Source of the DNA: Intrasporangium calvum
GTDB taxonomy: Bacteria > Actinomycetota > Actinomycetes > Actinomycetales > Dermatophilaceae
Reading direction: 5' to 3'
DNA length: 64,000 nucleotides
Assembly: GCF_028446585.1 (NCBI RefSeq)
Contig: NZ_JAPFQL010000021.1
Span: 33,692-97,691, forward strand
Under the pieces are notes generated by a model that worked only from the letters and a program-made list of their open reading frames with translations, was not told where the DNA came from and ran no database searches. The position numbers and the translations under genes were made by a program. Positions within the stretch are counted from its first letter, which is position 1; every line of letters starts with the position of its first letter. This document shows, piece after piece, positions 28,583-39,025 of this stretch.

Positions 28583-29167
28583 ATGGCGATGGAGGGTGTG
28601 GACACTCCCACATCCCTCGGCGAGCTCGCGTCCCGGGCAGCGATCGACGCCGTCGCACGTGAAGAGCTGCTGCGACGGGTGCGCGACCTCGCGGTGCGGT
28701 ACGCCCGTGTCCGGCTCGGCCGCTTCGGGGCCGAGGACCTTGCCCAGGACGTCGCTCAGGAGGTGTGCATGGCCGTGCTGACCGCCCTGCCCACGTACGA
28801 GGAGCGCGGCCTGCCCTTCGAGGCCTTCGTCTACCGCATCACCTCCCGCAAGCTCGCGGACGTGCAGCGCGCGGCGATGCGCGGCCCGACCCCAGTGGAG
28901 GAGCTGCCCGACCAGGTCGACGAGAGCCCGACCCCTGAGGCGACCGCCGTGCTCCGGGACGAGGCGGCTGTGGCGCTCTCACTGATGCACGGGCTGCCCG
29001 AGGCGCAACGAGAGATCCTCATCCTGCGTGTCGCGGTCGGCCTGACCACCGACGAGACCGCCGACGCACTGGGCATGACGACCGGTGCCGTGCGCGTCGC
29101 CCAGCACCGCGCCCTCGGCCGGCTGCGGACCCTGATGGTTGAGCGGAAGGCAGGTGACGTGGCATGA
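28583..29167 (+). CDS. ECF-like RNA polymerase sigma factor, SigD/ShbA type
   Basis: 194 residues from ATG 28583; starts from 28508 on are possible and the choice is uncertain. Region 2 is [20 protein letters not shown] to [15 protein letters not shown], and region 4 is [20 protein letters not shown] followed by a helix-turn-helix ([15 protein letters not shown]). Its place, next to whiB and before an anti-sigma gene and guaB, matches SigD of mycobacteria and ShbA of streptomycetes. Its end overlaps the anti-sigma gene by 4 nt. Confidence 0.88.
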   Translation: MAMEGVDTPTSLGELASRAAIDAVAREELLRRVRDLAVRYARVRLGRFGAEDLAQDVAQEVCMAVLTALPTYEERGLPFEAFVYRITSRKLADVQRAAMRGPTPVEELPDQVDESPTPEATAVLRDEAAVALSLMHGLPEAQREILILRVAVGLTTDETADALGMTTGAVRVAQHRALGRLRTLMVERKAGDVA

Positions 29168-30342
29168 CCAAGCCGGTCCCGCTGAGCGACCTGGTCGCGG
29201 ACGACCTGCTGATCGACCGTGCCGCTCGCCGGCTCACGCCCGGCGACGAGCCGGTCGAGCGGCTGCTCGCAGCCCTGGCCGCGCACGCCGACCACCCGTT
29301 GGGTCAGCCGCAGTCGCGGCGCCGCACCGGCCGCCGCCGCGCACTCTCCGCCTTGACCGCGCTCGCCGTGGGGGCCTCCGGCGCCGGCGTCGCCGCGGCC
29401 GTCACCGTCCCGGGCGGGCGGCCCTCCGCCGGACCTGCGTCCGTGGCACCGGCTCCGGAGGCGCCGCGAGCCGGGGCTGCGCTGGTCCGCGAGAAGCCTG
29501 GGCGGCTCCCGCTCCCTGGTCCGGAGAGCCGGCTGGGCGCACCCGCGCCGAAGGCCCTGATCGAGGAGCTGACGCCTGTCCTGCTGCCCGCACTCGTCCG
29601 GCGTGCCTCCGGCTCCGATGTGAGCCGGTCGCGTTGGATCGGTCTCTCGGTGACCCGGGCCCGCGTGATGGCCGGGCTCGAGGACCGTGGGCAGCCGCTG
29701 CAGCCGAGCACCCCAGAGCTGGTGGTCCAGTCGGCGCCCGGCAACCCGTCGCCCCCGGGGCACGGGCACACCACTCCAACGCCCGCTCCCGGGCCGACGG
29801 CGGAGCGGACCCCTGAGCCGGAGCCGAAGCGCGGTCGGGACGCGGAGCCGACCGACCGGGCCACGGCGGCACAGGCCCCCAAGGCAGAGGACCGGGGACC
29901 CAAGGCCCACGGCAAGGCGCCTGAGCTCGGGCGCGGTGGCGCTCAGTCCCGTCCCGTCCCGGCGGCGCCGCCCGTCGAGGAGCGCCGCACACCGCCACGG
30001 GCCGAGCCCCAAGACGCATCGCCGCAGCGACCCGCCACCGACCAGCCGGCTACCCCAGCGGCAGTCGGGATCCCCGTCGTGGTTCCCGTCGAGGTCCCGG
30101 TCGAGGCTCCTGTCGAGAACCCTGCCGAGCCCCCCGCCGAACCCCCCGCCGATGGTGCCGAAGTCGTGGTCCCGCCCGACCCTCCGGCCGCACCGGCCGA
30201 CCCCGGTGCCGAGTCCGGCGAGGCACCGGCGGAGACGTCACCCGCGGCTGCGGACCCGGCCGCTGAGCCCTCGGTTCCGGCGGCCCCGACACCGGAGGCT
30301 CCCTTGGACGAGGCCGCCGGCTCGGTGCTCGGCGGCGTCTGA
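29164..30342 (+). CDS. Anti-sigma-D factor RsdA-like membrane protein
   Basis: 392 residues. The N-terminal 50 residues ([20 protein letters not shown]) resemble the sigma-binding region of RsdA. One membrane helix (about 62-79, [20 protein letters not shown]) is followed by a long outer region that is almost entirely Pro/Ala/Glu-rich from about 190 to the end, with [24 protein letters not shown] repeats. ATGA overlap with the sigma gene indicates coupled synthesis of sigma factor and inhibitor. In mycobacteria RsdA is degraded to release SigD. Confidence 0.8.
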   Translation: MTKPVPLSDLVADDLLIDRAARRLTPGDEPVERLLAALAAHADHPLGQPQSRRRTGRRRALSALTALAVGASGAGVAAAVTVPGGRPSAGPASVAPAPEAPRAGAALVREKPGRLPLPGPESRLGAPAPKALIEELTPVLLPALVRRASGSDVSRSRWIGLSVTRARVMAGLEDRGQPLQPSTPELVVQSAPGNPSPPGHGHTTPTPAPGPTAERTPEPEPKRGRDAEPTDRATAAQAPKAEDRGPKAHGKAPELGRGGAQSRPVPAAPPVEERRTPPRAEPQDASPQRPATDQPATPAAVGIPVVVPVEVPVEAPVENPAEPPAEPPADGAEVVVPPDPPAAPADPGAESGEAPAETSPAAADPAAEPSVPAAPTPEAPLDEAAGSVLGGV

Positions 30343-30381
30343 CCGGCATTCAGGCGGTCCGGAGCTCTCCGTCGCCTCCCG

Positions 30382-31911
<1,530 letters not shown>

Positions 31912-31923
31912 GTGCCTTTGGCC

Positions 31924-32123
31924 GTATGCCGCTGAGCGCGCTTCGCCGGTCGGCGATCCTCGCGCTCGTGGTCGGGCTGACGGCCCCGCCGCCAGAAGTG
32001 CGCACTCCCAGGGACGGAGCCGGGTCGTCGGAGGAGTGCGGGGTGCAGGGCGCACCGTTGCCGTCAACCTGCCCGCCGACCACGAATGTGCACTTCTGAG
32101 CGGGAGCGAGCTCAGCGGCATAC
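31924..32123. repeat. 200-bp nested inverted-repeat block bounded by two dispersed-motif copies
   Basis: The guaB-guaB3 gap begins with a reversed motif (31924-31933) and ends with a forward one (32114-32123). Inside are CAGAAGTGC (31993-32001) paired with GCACTTCTG (32090-32098), CGCACTCC (32001-32008) paired with GGAGTGCG (32033-32040), and a small GGTGC/GCACC stem near 32042. Bounded by inverted ends and without coding potential, it looks like a miniature inverted-repeat element or a folded transcript spacer. Confidence 0.7.
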
Positions 32124-32156
32124 GGACGAGTGGGCGAGCCAACCCCGTGCGATCGC

Positions 32157-32162
32157 TAGGCT
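32157..32162 (+). promoter_or_regulatory. Leaderless -10 box of guaB3
   Basis: TAGGCT, 6 nt before the GTG at 32169. Confidence 0.6.
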
Positions 32163-32168
32163 GACCGG

Positions 32169-33290
32169 GTGACTGAGATCGAGATCGGCCGAGGCAAGCG
32201 CGGGCGGCGCGCCTACTCCTTCGACGACATCGCGGTGGTGCCGTCCCGGCGCACGCGCGACCCGGAGGAGGTCTCGGTGTCGTGGCAGATCGACGCCTAC
32301 CACTTCGACATCCCCGTGATGGCGGCGCCGATGGACTCGGTGGTCTCGCCGGAGTCCGCGATCGCGCTCGGCAAGCTCGGCGCCCTGCCGGTGCTCGACC
32401 TCGAGGGGCTGTGGACGCGCTACGAGGACCCGACCGCGCAGCTCTCCGAGATCGCCGGGCTGGACCCGCTCCACGCGACCCAGCGGATGCAGGAGATCTA
32501 CGCCGAGCCGATCAAGCCCGAGCTCATCACGGAGCGGCTGCGCCAGCTCCGCGAGGCCGGCGTCACCGTCGCTGGCGCCCTCTCGCCCCAGCGCACCCAG
32601 CAGCACTGGAAGACCGTCGTCGACGCGGGTGTCGACCTGTTCGTCATCCGCGGCACGACCGTCTCCGCCGAGCACGTCTCCGGGCGGGCCGAGCCGCTCA
32701 ACCTCAAGCGGTTCATCTACGAGCTCGACGTGCCGGTCATCGTCGGTGGGGCAGCGTCCTACACGGCGGCCCTGCACCTGATGCGCACCGGCGCGGCCGG
32801 TGTGCTCGTCGGATTCGGTGGGGGAGCGGCGCAGACGACCCGCAAGGCCCTGGGCATCCACGCGCCGATGGCGTCGGCCGTCGCCGACGTCGCTGCGGCC
32901 CGGCGGGACTACCTCGACGAGTCCGGCGGCCGCTACGTCCACGTCATCGCCGACGGCGGCGTGGGGACCTCGGGCGACATCGTCAAGGCCGTCGCGTGTG
33001 GCGCCGACGCCGTGATGCTCGGCGCGGCGCTCGCGCGGGCCACCGATGCGCCCGGCCGCGGCTTCCACTGGGGCCCGGAGGCCCATCACTCGGAGCTGCC
33101 GCGTGGGCTGCGGATCGAGCTCGGCGCCCAGGCCTCCATCGAGGAGATCCTCTTCGGCCCGGGCCGGCACGCGGACGGCACGACGAACCTCGTCGGGGCG
33201 CTGCGCCGCGCCATGGCGACGACGGGCTACAGCGACGTCAAGGAGTTCCAGCGCGTCGAGGTCGTGGTGTCGCCCTACCTCGGCCAGTGA
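32169..33290 (+). CDS. guaB3: GuaB3 family IMP dehydrogenase-related protein
   Basis: 373 residues, lacking the CBS insert of true IMPDH. RRAYSFDDIAVVPSRRTRDP and VMAAPMDSVVSPESAIALG start the barrel, and VHVIADGGVGTSGDIVKAVACGADAVMLG is the phosphate-binding end. Where IMPDH has GSICTTR, this protein has GGGAAQTTR, so the catalytic cysteine is absent. The mycobacterial protein as I recall it also lacks it. It is therefore unlikely to be a classical IMPDH, and its reaction is unsettled. A TAGGCT box upstream suggests its own leaderless transcript. Confidence 0.9.
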   Translation: MTEIEIGRGKRGRRAYSFDDIAVVPSRRTRDPEEVSVSWQIDAYHFDIPVMAAPMDSVVSPESAIALGKLGALPVLDLEGLWTRYEDPTAQLSEIAGLDPLHATQRMQEIYAEPIKPELITERLRQLREAGVTVAGALSPQRTQQHWKTVVDAGVDLFVIRGTTVSAEHVSGRAEPLNLKRFIYELDVPVIVGGAASYTAALHLMRTGAAGVLVGFGGGAAQTTRKALGIHAPMASAVADVAAARRDYLDESGGRYVHVIADGGVGTSGDIVKAVACGADAVMLGAALARATDAPGRGFHWGPEAHHSELPRGLRIELGAQASIEEILFGPGRHADGTTNLVGALRRAMATTGYSDVKEFQRVEVVVSPYLGQ

Positions 33291-33360
33291 GGGCCCGACC
33301 ACCGCTGTGACCCCGTTGTGGGCTTCGTTACCAGCGGTAGCCTCTGCGGTGTGAGGCGCC

Positions 33361-33366
33361 TAGGGT
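33361..33366 (+). promoter_or_regulatory. Leaderless -10 box of the ChoD-like gene
   Basis: TAGGGT, 6 nt before the ATG at 33373. Confidence 0.55.
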
Positions 33367-33372
33367 GTCCGC

Positions 33373-35040
33373 ATGACGCAGGCGTACGACCACGACGTCG
33401 TGGTGATCGGTTCCGGCTTCGGTGGGTCCGTGGCTGCCCTTCGGCTCGTCGAGAAGGGCTATCGCGTGCTCGTCTACGAGGCCGGCCGCCGCTTCGCCGA
33501 CGAGGACTTCGCCGACACGAGCTGGAATCTGCGGCGCTACCTGTGGGCGCCACGCCTGGGGTGCTACGGCGTGCAACGGATCCACCACCTGCCGGACTGC
33601 CTCGTGCTCGCCGGCGCAGGAGTGGGCGGCGGGTCGCTCAACTACGCCAACACGCTCTATGTGCCACCGAGCCCGTTCTTCCGGGACCCGCAGTGGGCGG
33701 GCATCACCGACTGGGAGGCCGAGCTCGCCCCCCACTACGCGACCGCCCGACGGATGCTCGGCGTCGTCGAGAACCCGTGCGAGGGCCCGGTCGAGCAGCT
33801 GATGCGCGACGCGGCCGTCGACCTCGGCGTCGGGGAGACCTACCGCAAGACGCCGGTCGGGGTGTTCTTCGGGGAGCCCGGCAAACGGGTGCCGGACCCC
33901 TACTTCGGCGGCGAGGGGCCGGAGCGGACCGGGTGCACCGAGTGCGGGAACTGCATGGTCGGCTGCAAGATCGGCGCCAAGAACACGCTGGTCAAGAACT
34001 ACCTCGCCCTGGCCGAGCGGCGGGGCGTCGTCATCGAGCCGCTGCGCACGGTGACCTCCGTCCGCCCGCTCAACCCCGAGCGGCCGGACAGCGGATATGC
34101 CGTGACCACGGTCCGGTCCGGCGCGTGGACCAAGCGGGGCAAGGCGGAGACCACGGTCACCGCCGGCCAGGTCGTCATCGCGGCGGGCGCCTGGGGCACG
34201 GCGCAGCTCCTCCAGGCCATGCGGGAGAGTCACCTGCCCCGACTCTCCAGCCGGCTCGGTGAGCTGACCCGCACCAACTCCGAGGCGCTCGGTGGGGCGA
34301 TGACGGCCCGCGTGCCCCAGGGCATGGACCTGACGAAGGGCGTGGCCATCACGTCGAGCTTCCACGTCGACGACGTCACCCACGTGGAGAACGTCCGTTA
34401 CGGCAAGGGCTCCAACGCGATGGGCCTGCTCGCGATCATGCAGGTGGACGGCGGCGGGCGGGTGCCGCGGTGGCTCAAGTTCCTCGGGCTCGCGGTCCGG
34501 CACCCCCTCACCTTCCTGCTCAGCCTGTGGAAGCGGCGCTGGAGCGAGCGGACAGTCATCGCCCTGGTGATGCAGACGACCGACAACTCGATCCGGGTCT
34601 CGCGCAGACGCGGCCTGTTCCGGTCGCGTCTCACGTCCGAGCAGGGGCACGGCGCTCCCAACCCCACCTACATCCCCGCGGGCAACGCCGCCGTCCGGGC
34701 GATGGCGAAACGCCTCGAGCAGACGACCGGGCACCGTGCCGAGCCCGGCTCCTCGATCGGCGAGATCCTGGACATCCCGCTGACCGCGCACTTCATTGGG
34801 GGCGCGGTCATCTCCGACTCTCCCGACCAGGGCGTCATCGACCCCTATCACCGCGTCTGGAACTACCCGGGCCTGCACGTCGTCGACGGCGCCGCGATCT
34901 CCGCGAACCTCGGGGTCAACCCGAGCCTGACGATCACGGCCCTGGCCGAACGCGCGATCGCGCTGTGGCCGAACCGCGCCGAGACGGACGAGCGGCCGGT
35001 CCAGGGTGAGCCCTATCGGGCGATGGCAGGGCGGGGCTGA
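33373..35040 (+). CDS. FAD-dependent GMC-type oxidoreductase, ChoD-like
   Basis: 555 residues. The FAD loop VVVIGSGFGGSVAALRLVEK is at about 10-30, the GMC-type second site is LAGAGVGGGSLNYAN, and the C-terminal FAD/substrate block is VVDGAAISANLGVNPSLTIT. A cysteine cluster near 188-198 (CTECGNCMVGC) has CxxCxxCxxxC spacing and could hold an iron-sulfur cluster; ChoD (Rv3409c), which occupies the same position next to guaB3, is its closest relative. ChoD is called a cholesterol oxidase, but its activity is doubtful, so I do not assign a substrate. The transcript is probably leaderless. Confidence 0.85.
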   Translation: MTQAYDHDVVVIGSGFGGSVAALRLVEKGYRVLVYEAGRRFADEDFADTSWNLRRYLWAPRLGCYGVQRIHHLPDCLVLAGAGVGGGSLNYANTLYVPPSPFFRDPQWAGITDWEAELAPHYATARRMLGVVENPCEGPVEQLMRDAAVDLGVGETYRKTPVGVFFGEPGKRVPDPYFGGEGPERTGCTECGNCMVGCKIGAKNTLVKNYLALAERRGVVIEPLRTVTSVRPLNPERPDSGYAVTTVRSGAWTKRGKAETTVTAGQVVIAAGAWGTAQLLQAMRESHLPRLSSRLGELTRTNSEALGGAMTARVPQGMDLTKGVAITSSFHVDDVTHVENVRYGKGSNAMGLLAIMQVDGGGRVPRWLKFLGLAVRHPLTFLLSLWKRRWSERTVIALVMQTTDNSIRVSRRRGLFRSRLTSEQGHGAPNPTYIPAGNAAVRAMAKRLEQTTGHRAEPGSSIGEILDIPLTAHFIGGAVISDSPDQGVIDPYHRVWNYPGLHVVDGAAISANLGVNPSLTITALAERAIALWPNRAETDERPVQGEPYRAMAGRG

Positions 35041-35200
35041 CCCTGATGAAGGGGTGATGCCGTCACCCCTCAGAGACGACACCACCCCCGGCACCCCGCC
35101 GGCAACCGGTCGAGAAACTCGACGAGGTGCTGACGGGGCAACGAGGTCGGACCCGGTCGGGTTACGGGAGCCGGTGTCGGGGGAGGCCGGGCGGGTGACC

Positions 35201-35206
35201 TACGCT
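35201..35206 (+). promoter_or_regulatory. Leaderless -10 box of the SURF1 gene
   Basis: TACGCT, 6 nt before GTG 35213, which favours that start over upstream candidates at 35057 and 35195. Confidence 0.45.
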
Positions 35207-35212
35207 GGGCGG

Positions 35213-35980
35213 GTGCTCCGTGGCCTGCTCACACCCCGCTGGGTGGGCTTGACGATCGTCATGCTCCTCGCGGTCACTGCCTGCGTCTTCCTCGGCCTCT
35301 GGCAGCTCGGCGTCGCCCAGGACGAGGGCCGCAAGGAGGCCGTCGCCGCAGCCGCAGCCTTGCCGCGCGCCCCGCTCGAGCAGGTGACGAGCCCCCACTC
35401 GGCGTTCGAGCCGGAGTTCTCCAACCGGCCGGTGAGCGCCACCGGGTCGTATGCCGCTGAGCTGGGTTTCGTGGTCCCCGACCGTCGGCTGGGCGGCCGG
35501 GTCGGGTCGTGGGTGGTCGGCGCGCTGGAGACTCCGGAGGGCGTGGTGCCGGTCCTGCGCGGGTTCGTCGAGGGCACCCCCGCGGCGGCGCCCGCGCCGC
35601 CGGAGGGCACAGTGACCGTCCTCGGCACGCTCGGCCCGGGGGAGTCGCCTCGAGCCGGAGCGGCCCTGCCGGAGGGCCAGCGCACGGGCATCGACCTGGC
35701 CGAGCTCGTCAACGAGTGGCCCGGTGACCTCTACAACGTCGTGCTGCTGGCGGCATCGGAGTCAGCGGAGTCAGTGGGGTCGGCCGTGGTCGACCCGAGC
35801 CTGTCCCGGGTGCCACCGCCCGACCTCGACACACCGCTCAACTTCAAGAACCTCGCGTACGCCATCCAGTGGTGGGTCTTCGGTCTGTTCGCGATCTGGA
35901 TGTGGTGGAAGATGTTCCGAGCAGAGCAGCAGCCGGCCGGTTCCGAGCCGGTCGCATCGAGAGAGGACGCGCACGCGTGA
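35213..35980 (+). CDS. SURF1-family cytochrome oxidase assembly protein
   Basis: About 255 residues from GTG 35213. The two membrane helices (about 10-30, WVGLTIVMLLAVTACVFLGL, and about 225-243, AIQWWVFGLFAIWMWWKMF) flank an extracytoplasmic domain with GLWQLGVAQDEGRKEAV at its start, the usual SURF1 plan. SURF1 helps insert heme a into cytochrome c oxidase. A dispersed-motif copy at 35449-35458 encodes SYAAEL. The stop overlaps the DUF3817 start (GTGA). Confidence 0.85.
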   Translation: MLRGLLTPRWVGLTIVMLLAVTACVFLGLWQLGVAQDEGRKEAVAAAAALPRAPLEQVTSPHSAFEPEFSNRPVSATGSYAAELGFVVPDRRLGGRVGSWVVGALETPEGVVPVLRGFVEGTPAAAPAPPEGTVTVLGTLGPGESPRAGAALPEGQRTGIDLAELVNEWPGDLYNVVLLAASESAESVGSAVVDPSLSRVPPPDLDTPLNFKNLAYAIQWWVFGLFAIWMWWKMFRAEQQPAGSEPVASREDAHA

Positions 35981-36333
35981 GCACCTACCCGACCAACATG
36001 GCCAAGCCGAAGCAGATCCGGACGGCCCTCACCATCTATCGGGTCATGGCGGTCATCGCGGGCATCGCGCTCTTCATCCTCATCGCCGAGATGATCATGA
36101 AGTACGGCCTCGGCCAGGAGAACTTCTTCACCGAGAGCTGGAGCTACATCCACGGCTTCATCTACATGGCCTTCGCCGCCGCGGTCGCCAACCTCGGTGT
36201 CAAGGTCGCCTGGGGCCTCAAGCGGATCGTGCTCAACCTGCTCGCCGGTTTCGTCCCCGTCGTTCCCTGGGTTGCCGAGCACCGCAACACCAAGGAGATC
36301 AACGCCATGCTCCAGCGGGCCTACGTCGCCTGA
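35977..36333 (+). CDS. DUF3817 integral membrane protein
   Basis: 118 residues with three hydrophobic helices (about 21-40, 60-80 and 85-100). IRTALTIYRVMAVIAGIALF and SWSYIHGFIYMAFAAAVANL are characteristic of DUF3817, a family of unknown function often linked with SURF1 or guaA in actinobacteria. Overlaps SURF1 by 4 nt. Confidence 0.85.
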   Translation: MSTYPTNMAKPKQIRTALTIYRVMAVIAGIALFILIAEMIMKYGLGQENFFTESWSYIHGFIYMAFAAAVANLGVKVAWGLKRIVLNLLAGFVPVVPWVAEHRNTKEINAMLQRAYVA

Positions 36334-36360
36334 CCAGCTGACGCCACAGCCTTTGCCGTC

Positions 36361-36492
36361 GGGACGGATGACGGACCTTGGGCTGGGTCCTGAGCGTGGG
36401 ATGGGCTCCAGAGGAGGCCAAGGTGCGCCATCCGTCCCCGACCGTCGGGGCAGCGAGGCGCGCTCGAGGCGGGAGCGAGCCCCGCGGCATAC
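36361..36492. repeat. Inverted repeat followed by a variant dispersed motif
   Basis: GGGACGGATG (36361-36370) and ACCTTGG (36375-36381) pair with CCAAGGT (36418-36424) and CATCCGTCCC (36429-36438). The block ends with GGGAGCGAGCCCCGCGGCAT continuing to ACGG, where the core has CGCGGCATAC instead of AGCGGCATAC. It probably ends transcription of the SURF1-DUF3817 pair. No gene seen. Confidence 0.7.
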
Positions 36493-36522
36493 GGCATGGA
36501 CGTCGGGGCGCGAGCGGGCCGA

Positions 36523-36528
36523 TAGGCT
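36523..36528 (+). promoter_or_regulatory. Leaderless -10 box of guaA
   Basis: TAGGCT, 6 nt before GTG 36535. Confidence 0.6.
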
Positions 36529-36534
36529 TCGGGG

Positions 36535-38103
<1,569 letters not shown>

Positions 38104-38118
<15 letters not shown>

Positions 38119-38213
38119 CCGGGGCTGCCCAAGGCTGCGTGGGCACGCTGGTCACGTTCGCCCCGGTGACTCCCGCTCGCATCATGATCGAGTGGGAGTG
38201 ACCGGGGCTGCCC
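38104..38213. repeat. Duplicated guaA 3' end with intervening inverted copy
   Basis: A 27-bp sequence beginning ATCGAGTGGGAGTGACC occurs at 38104-38130, spanning the guaA stop, and again exactly at 38187-38213. Between them, GCCCCGGTGACTCCCGCTC (38160-38178) is complementary to 38107-38125 at 17 of 19 positions. The result is a hairpin built partly from coding sequence, likely a terminator for guaA and for the converging DedA gene. Confidence 0.8.
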
Positions 38214-38239
38214 TTTGGGAGTGACCCGGGCCGCGTGCC

Positions 38240-38860
38240 TCAGGGTGCGCCTGGTGTCGCCGGCGTGAGGCGACGGACGAGCTGGTCGACGGCAACGCCG
38301 AGCAGCACCGCGACGGCGATCCCGGCGACCGCTCCGAGCAGGGTGTTCTCCTCGACCCAGGCCCCAGCCAGCGCGCCGATCGTGACCGCGTAGGCCGCCC
38401 ATGACGCCGCCGCGAGGGCGGTGAGGGCCATGAACCTGGGCCGAGCGAACCGGCCCGCCCCTGCCGTGACGTTGACCGCGACCCGTCCGACCGGGATGTA
38501 GCGCCCGACGACGATGATGACGGCGCTGCGCTGGTGCAGCTCGCGAGAGGCGAAGTGGAAGGCGCGCCGCAGGCGGGCCCGCTCCGTGTCGCGGAGGCGG
38601 CGCAGCGGCGAGTGCCTGGCGACGGTGTAGGTGAGGTTGTCGCCGACCCAGGCCCCGACCGTCGCGACGGCACCCAGCAGGATGAGGTTCGGCGAGGCGG
38701 TGGCGGCTCCGAAGGCCGCCAGCGTGATGACCAACCCCTCGCTCGGCAGCGGCGGCAGCACGGCGTCCAGGATGGCGAGCAGAAACACGGCCCCCAGGGC
38801 CCACGGTGCCGCGGCACTGGCCGCGATGAACGAGTTGACCGCCTCGAGCGCTTCCCCCAT
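38240..38860 (-). CDS. DedA-family (VTT domain) membrane protein
   Basis: 206 residues, four to five helices. LDAVLPPLPSEGLVITLAAF near residue 32, then GAWVGDNLTYTVARH and VVGRYIPVGRVAVNVTAGAG (with the conserved Arg) are DedA hallmarks. DedA proteins help recycle lipid carriers or flip phospholipids. The start is ATG 38860 with TACCGT 6 nt upstream and no Shine-Dalgarno. It diverges from asnB. Confidence 0.88.
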   Translation of the reverse strand: MGEALEAVNSFIAASAAAPWALGAVFLLAILDAVLPPLPSEGLVITLAAFGAATASPNLILLGAVATVGAWVGDNLTYTVARHSPLRRLRDTERARLRRAFHFASRELHQRSAVIIVVGRYIPVGRVAVNVTAGAGRFARPRFMALTALAAASWAAYAVTIGALAGAWVEENTLLGAVAGIAVAVLLGVAVDQLVRRLTPATPGAP

Positions 38861-38866
38861 TGGTCG

Positions 38867-38872
38867 ACGGTA
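38867..38872 (-). promoter_or_regulatory. Leaderless -10 box of the DedA gene
   Basis: TACCGT on the minus strand, 6 nt before the ATG at 38860. Confidence 0.45.
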
Positions 38873-38997
38873 CGAAGCCGACCATCGTCCGCGCATGGGG
38901 TTTTCTCCCGGTTCGGACCCTGAGCCGGCACCGGGACGCTCAGGGACGTCCGCGTCCCGGTCACCCACGAGGGGCACGTGCGAGCGGGTGCGAGCCC

Positions 38998-39007
38998 AGC
39001 GGCATAC
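38998..39007 (+). repeat. Dispersed motif AGCGGCATAC inside the asnB promoter
   Basis: GGTGCGAGCCCAGCGGCATA continues to CGCC and ends 5 nt before the asnB -10 box, so it fills the space between -35 and -10. Confidence 0.85.
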
Positions 39008-39012
39008 GCCAT

Positions 39013-39018
39013 TAGGGT
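39013..39018 (+). promoter_or_regulatory. Leaderless -10 box of asnB
   Basis: TAGGGT then GGTCCGC then ATG, the same arrangement as at glmS. Confidence 0.6.
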
Positions 39019-39025
39019 GGTCCGC

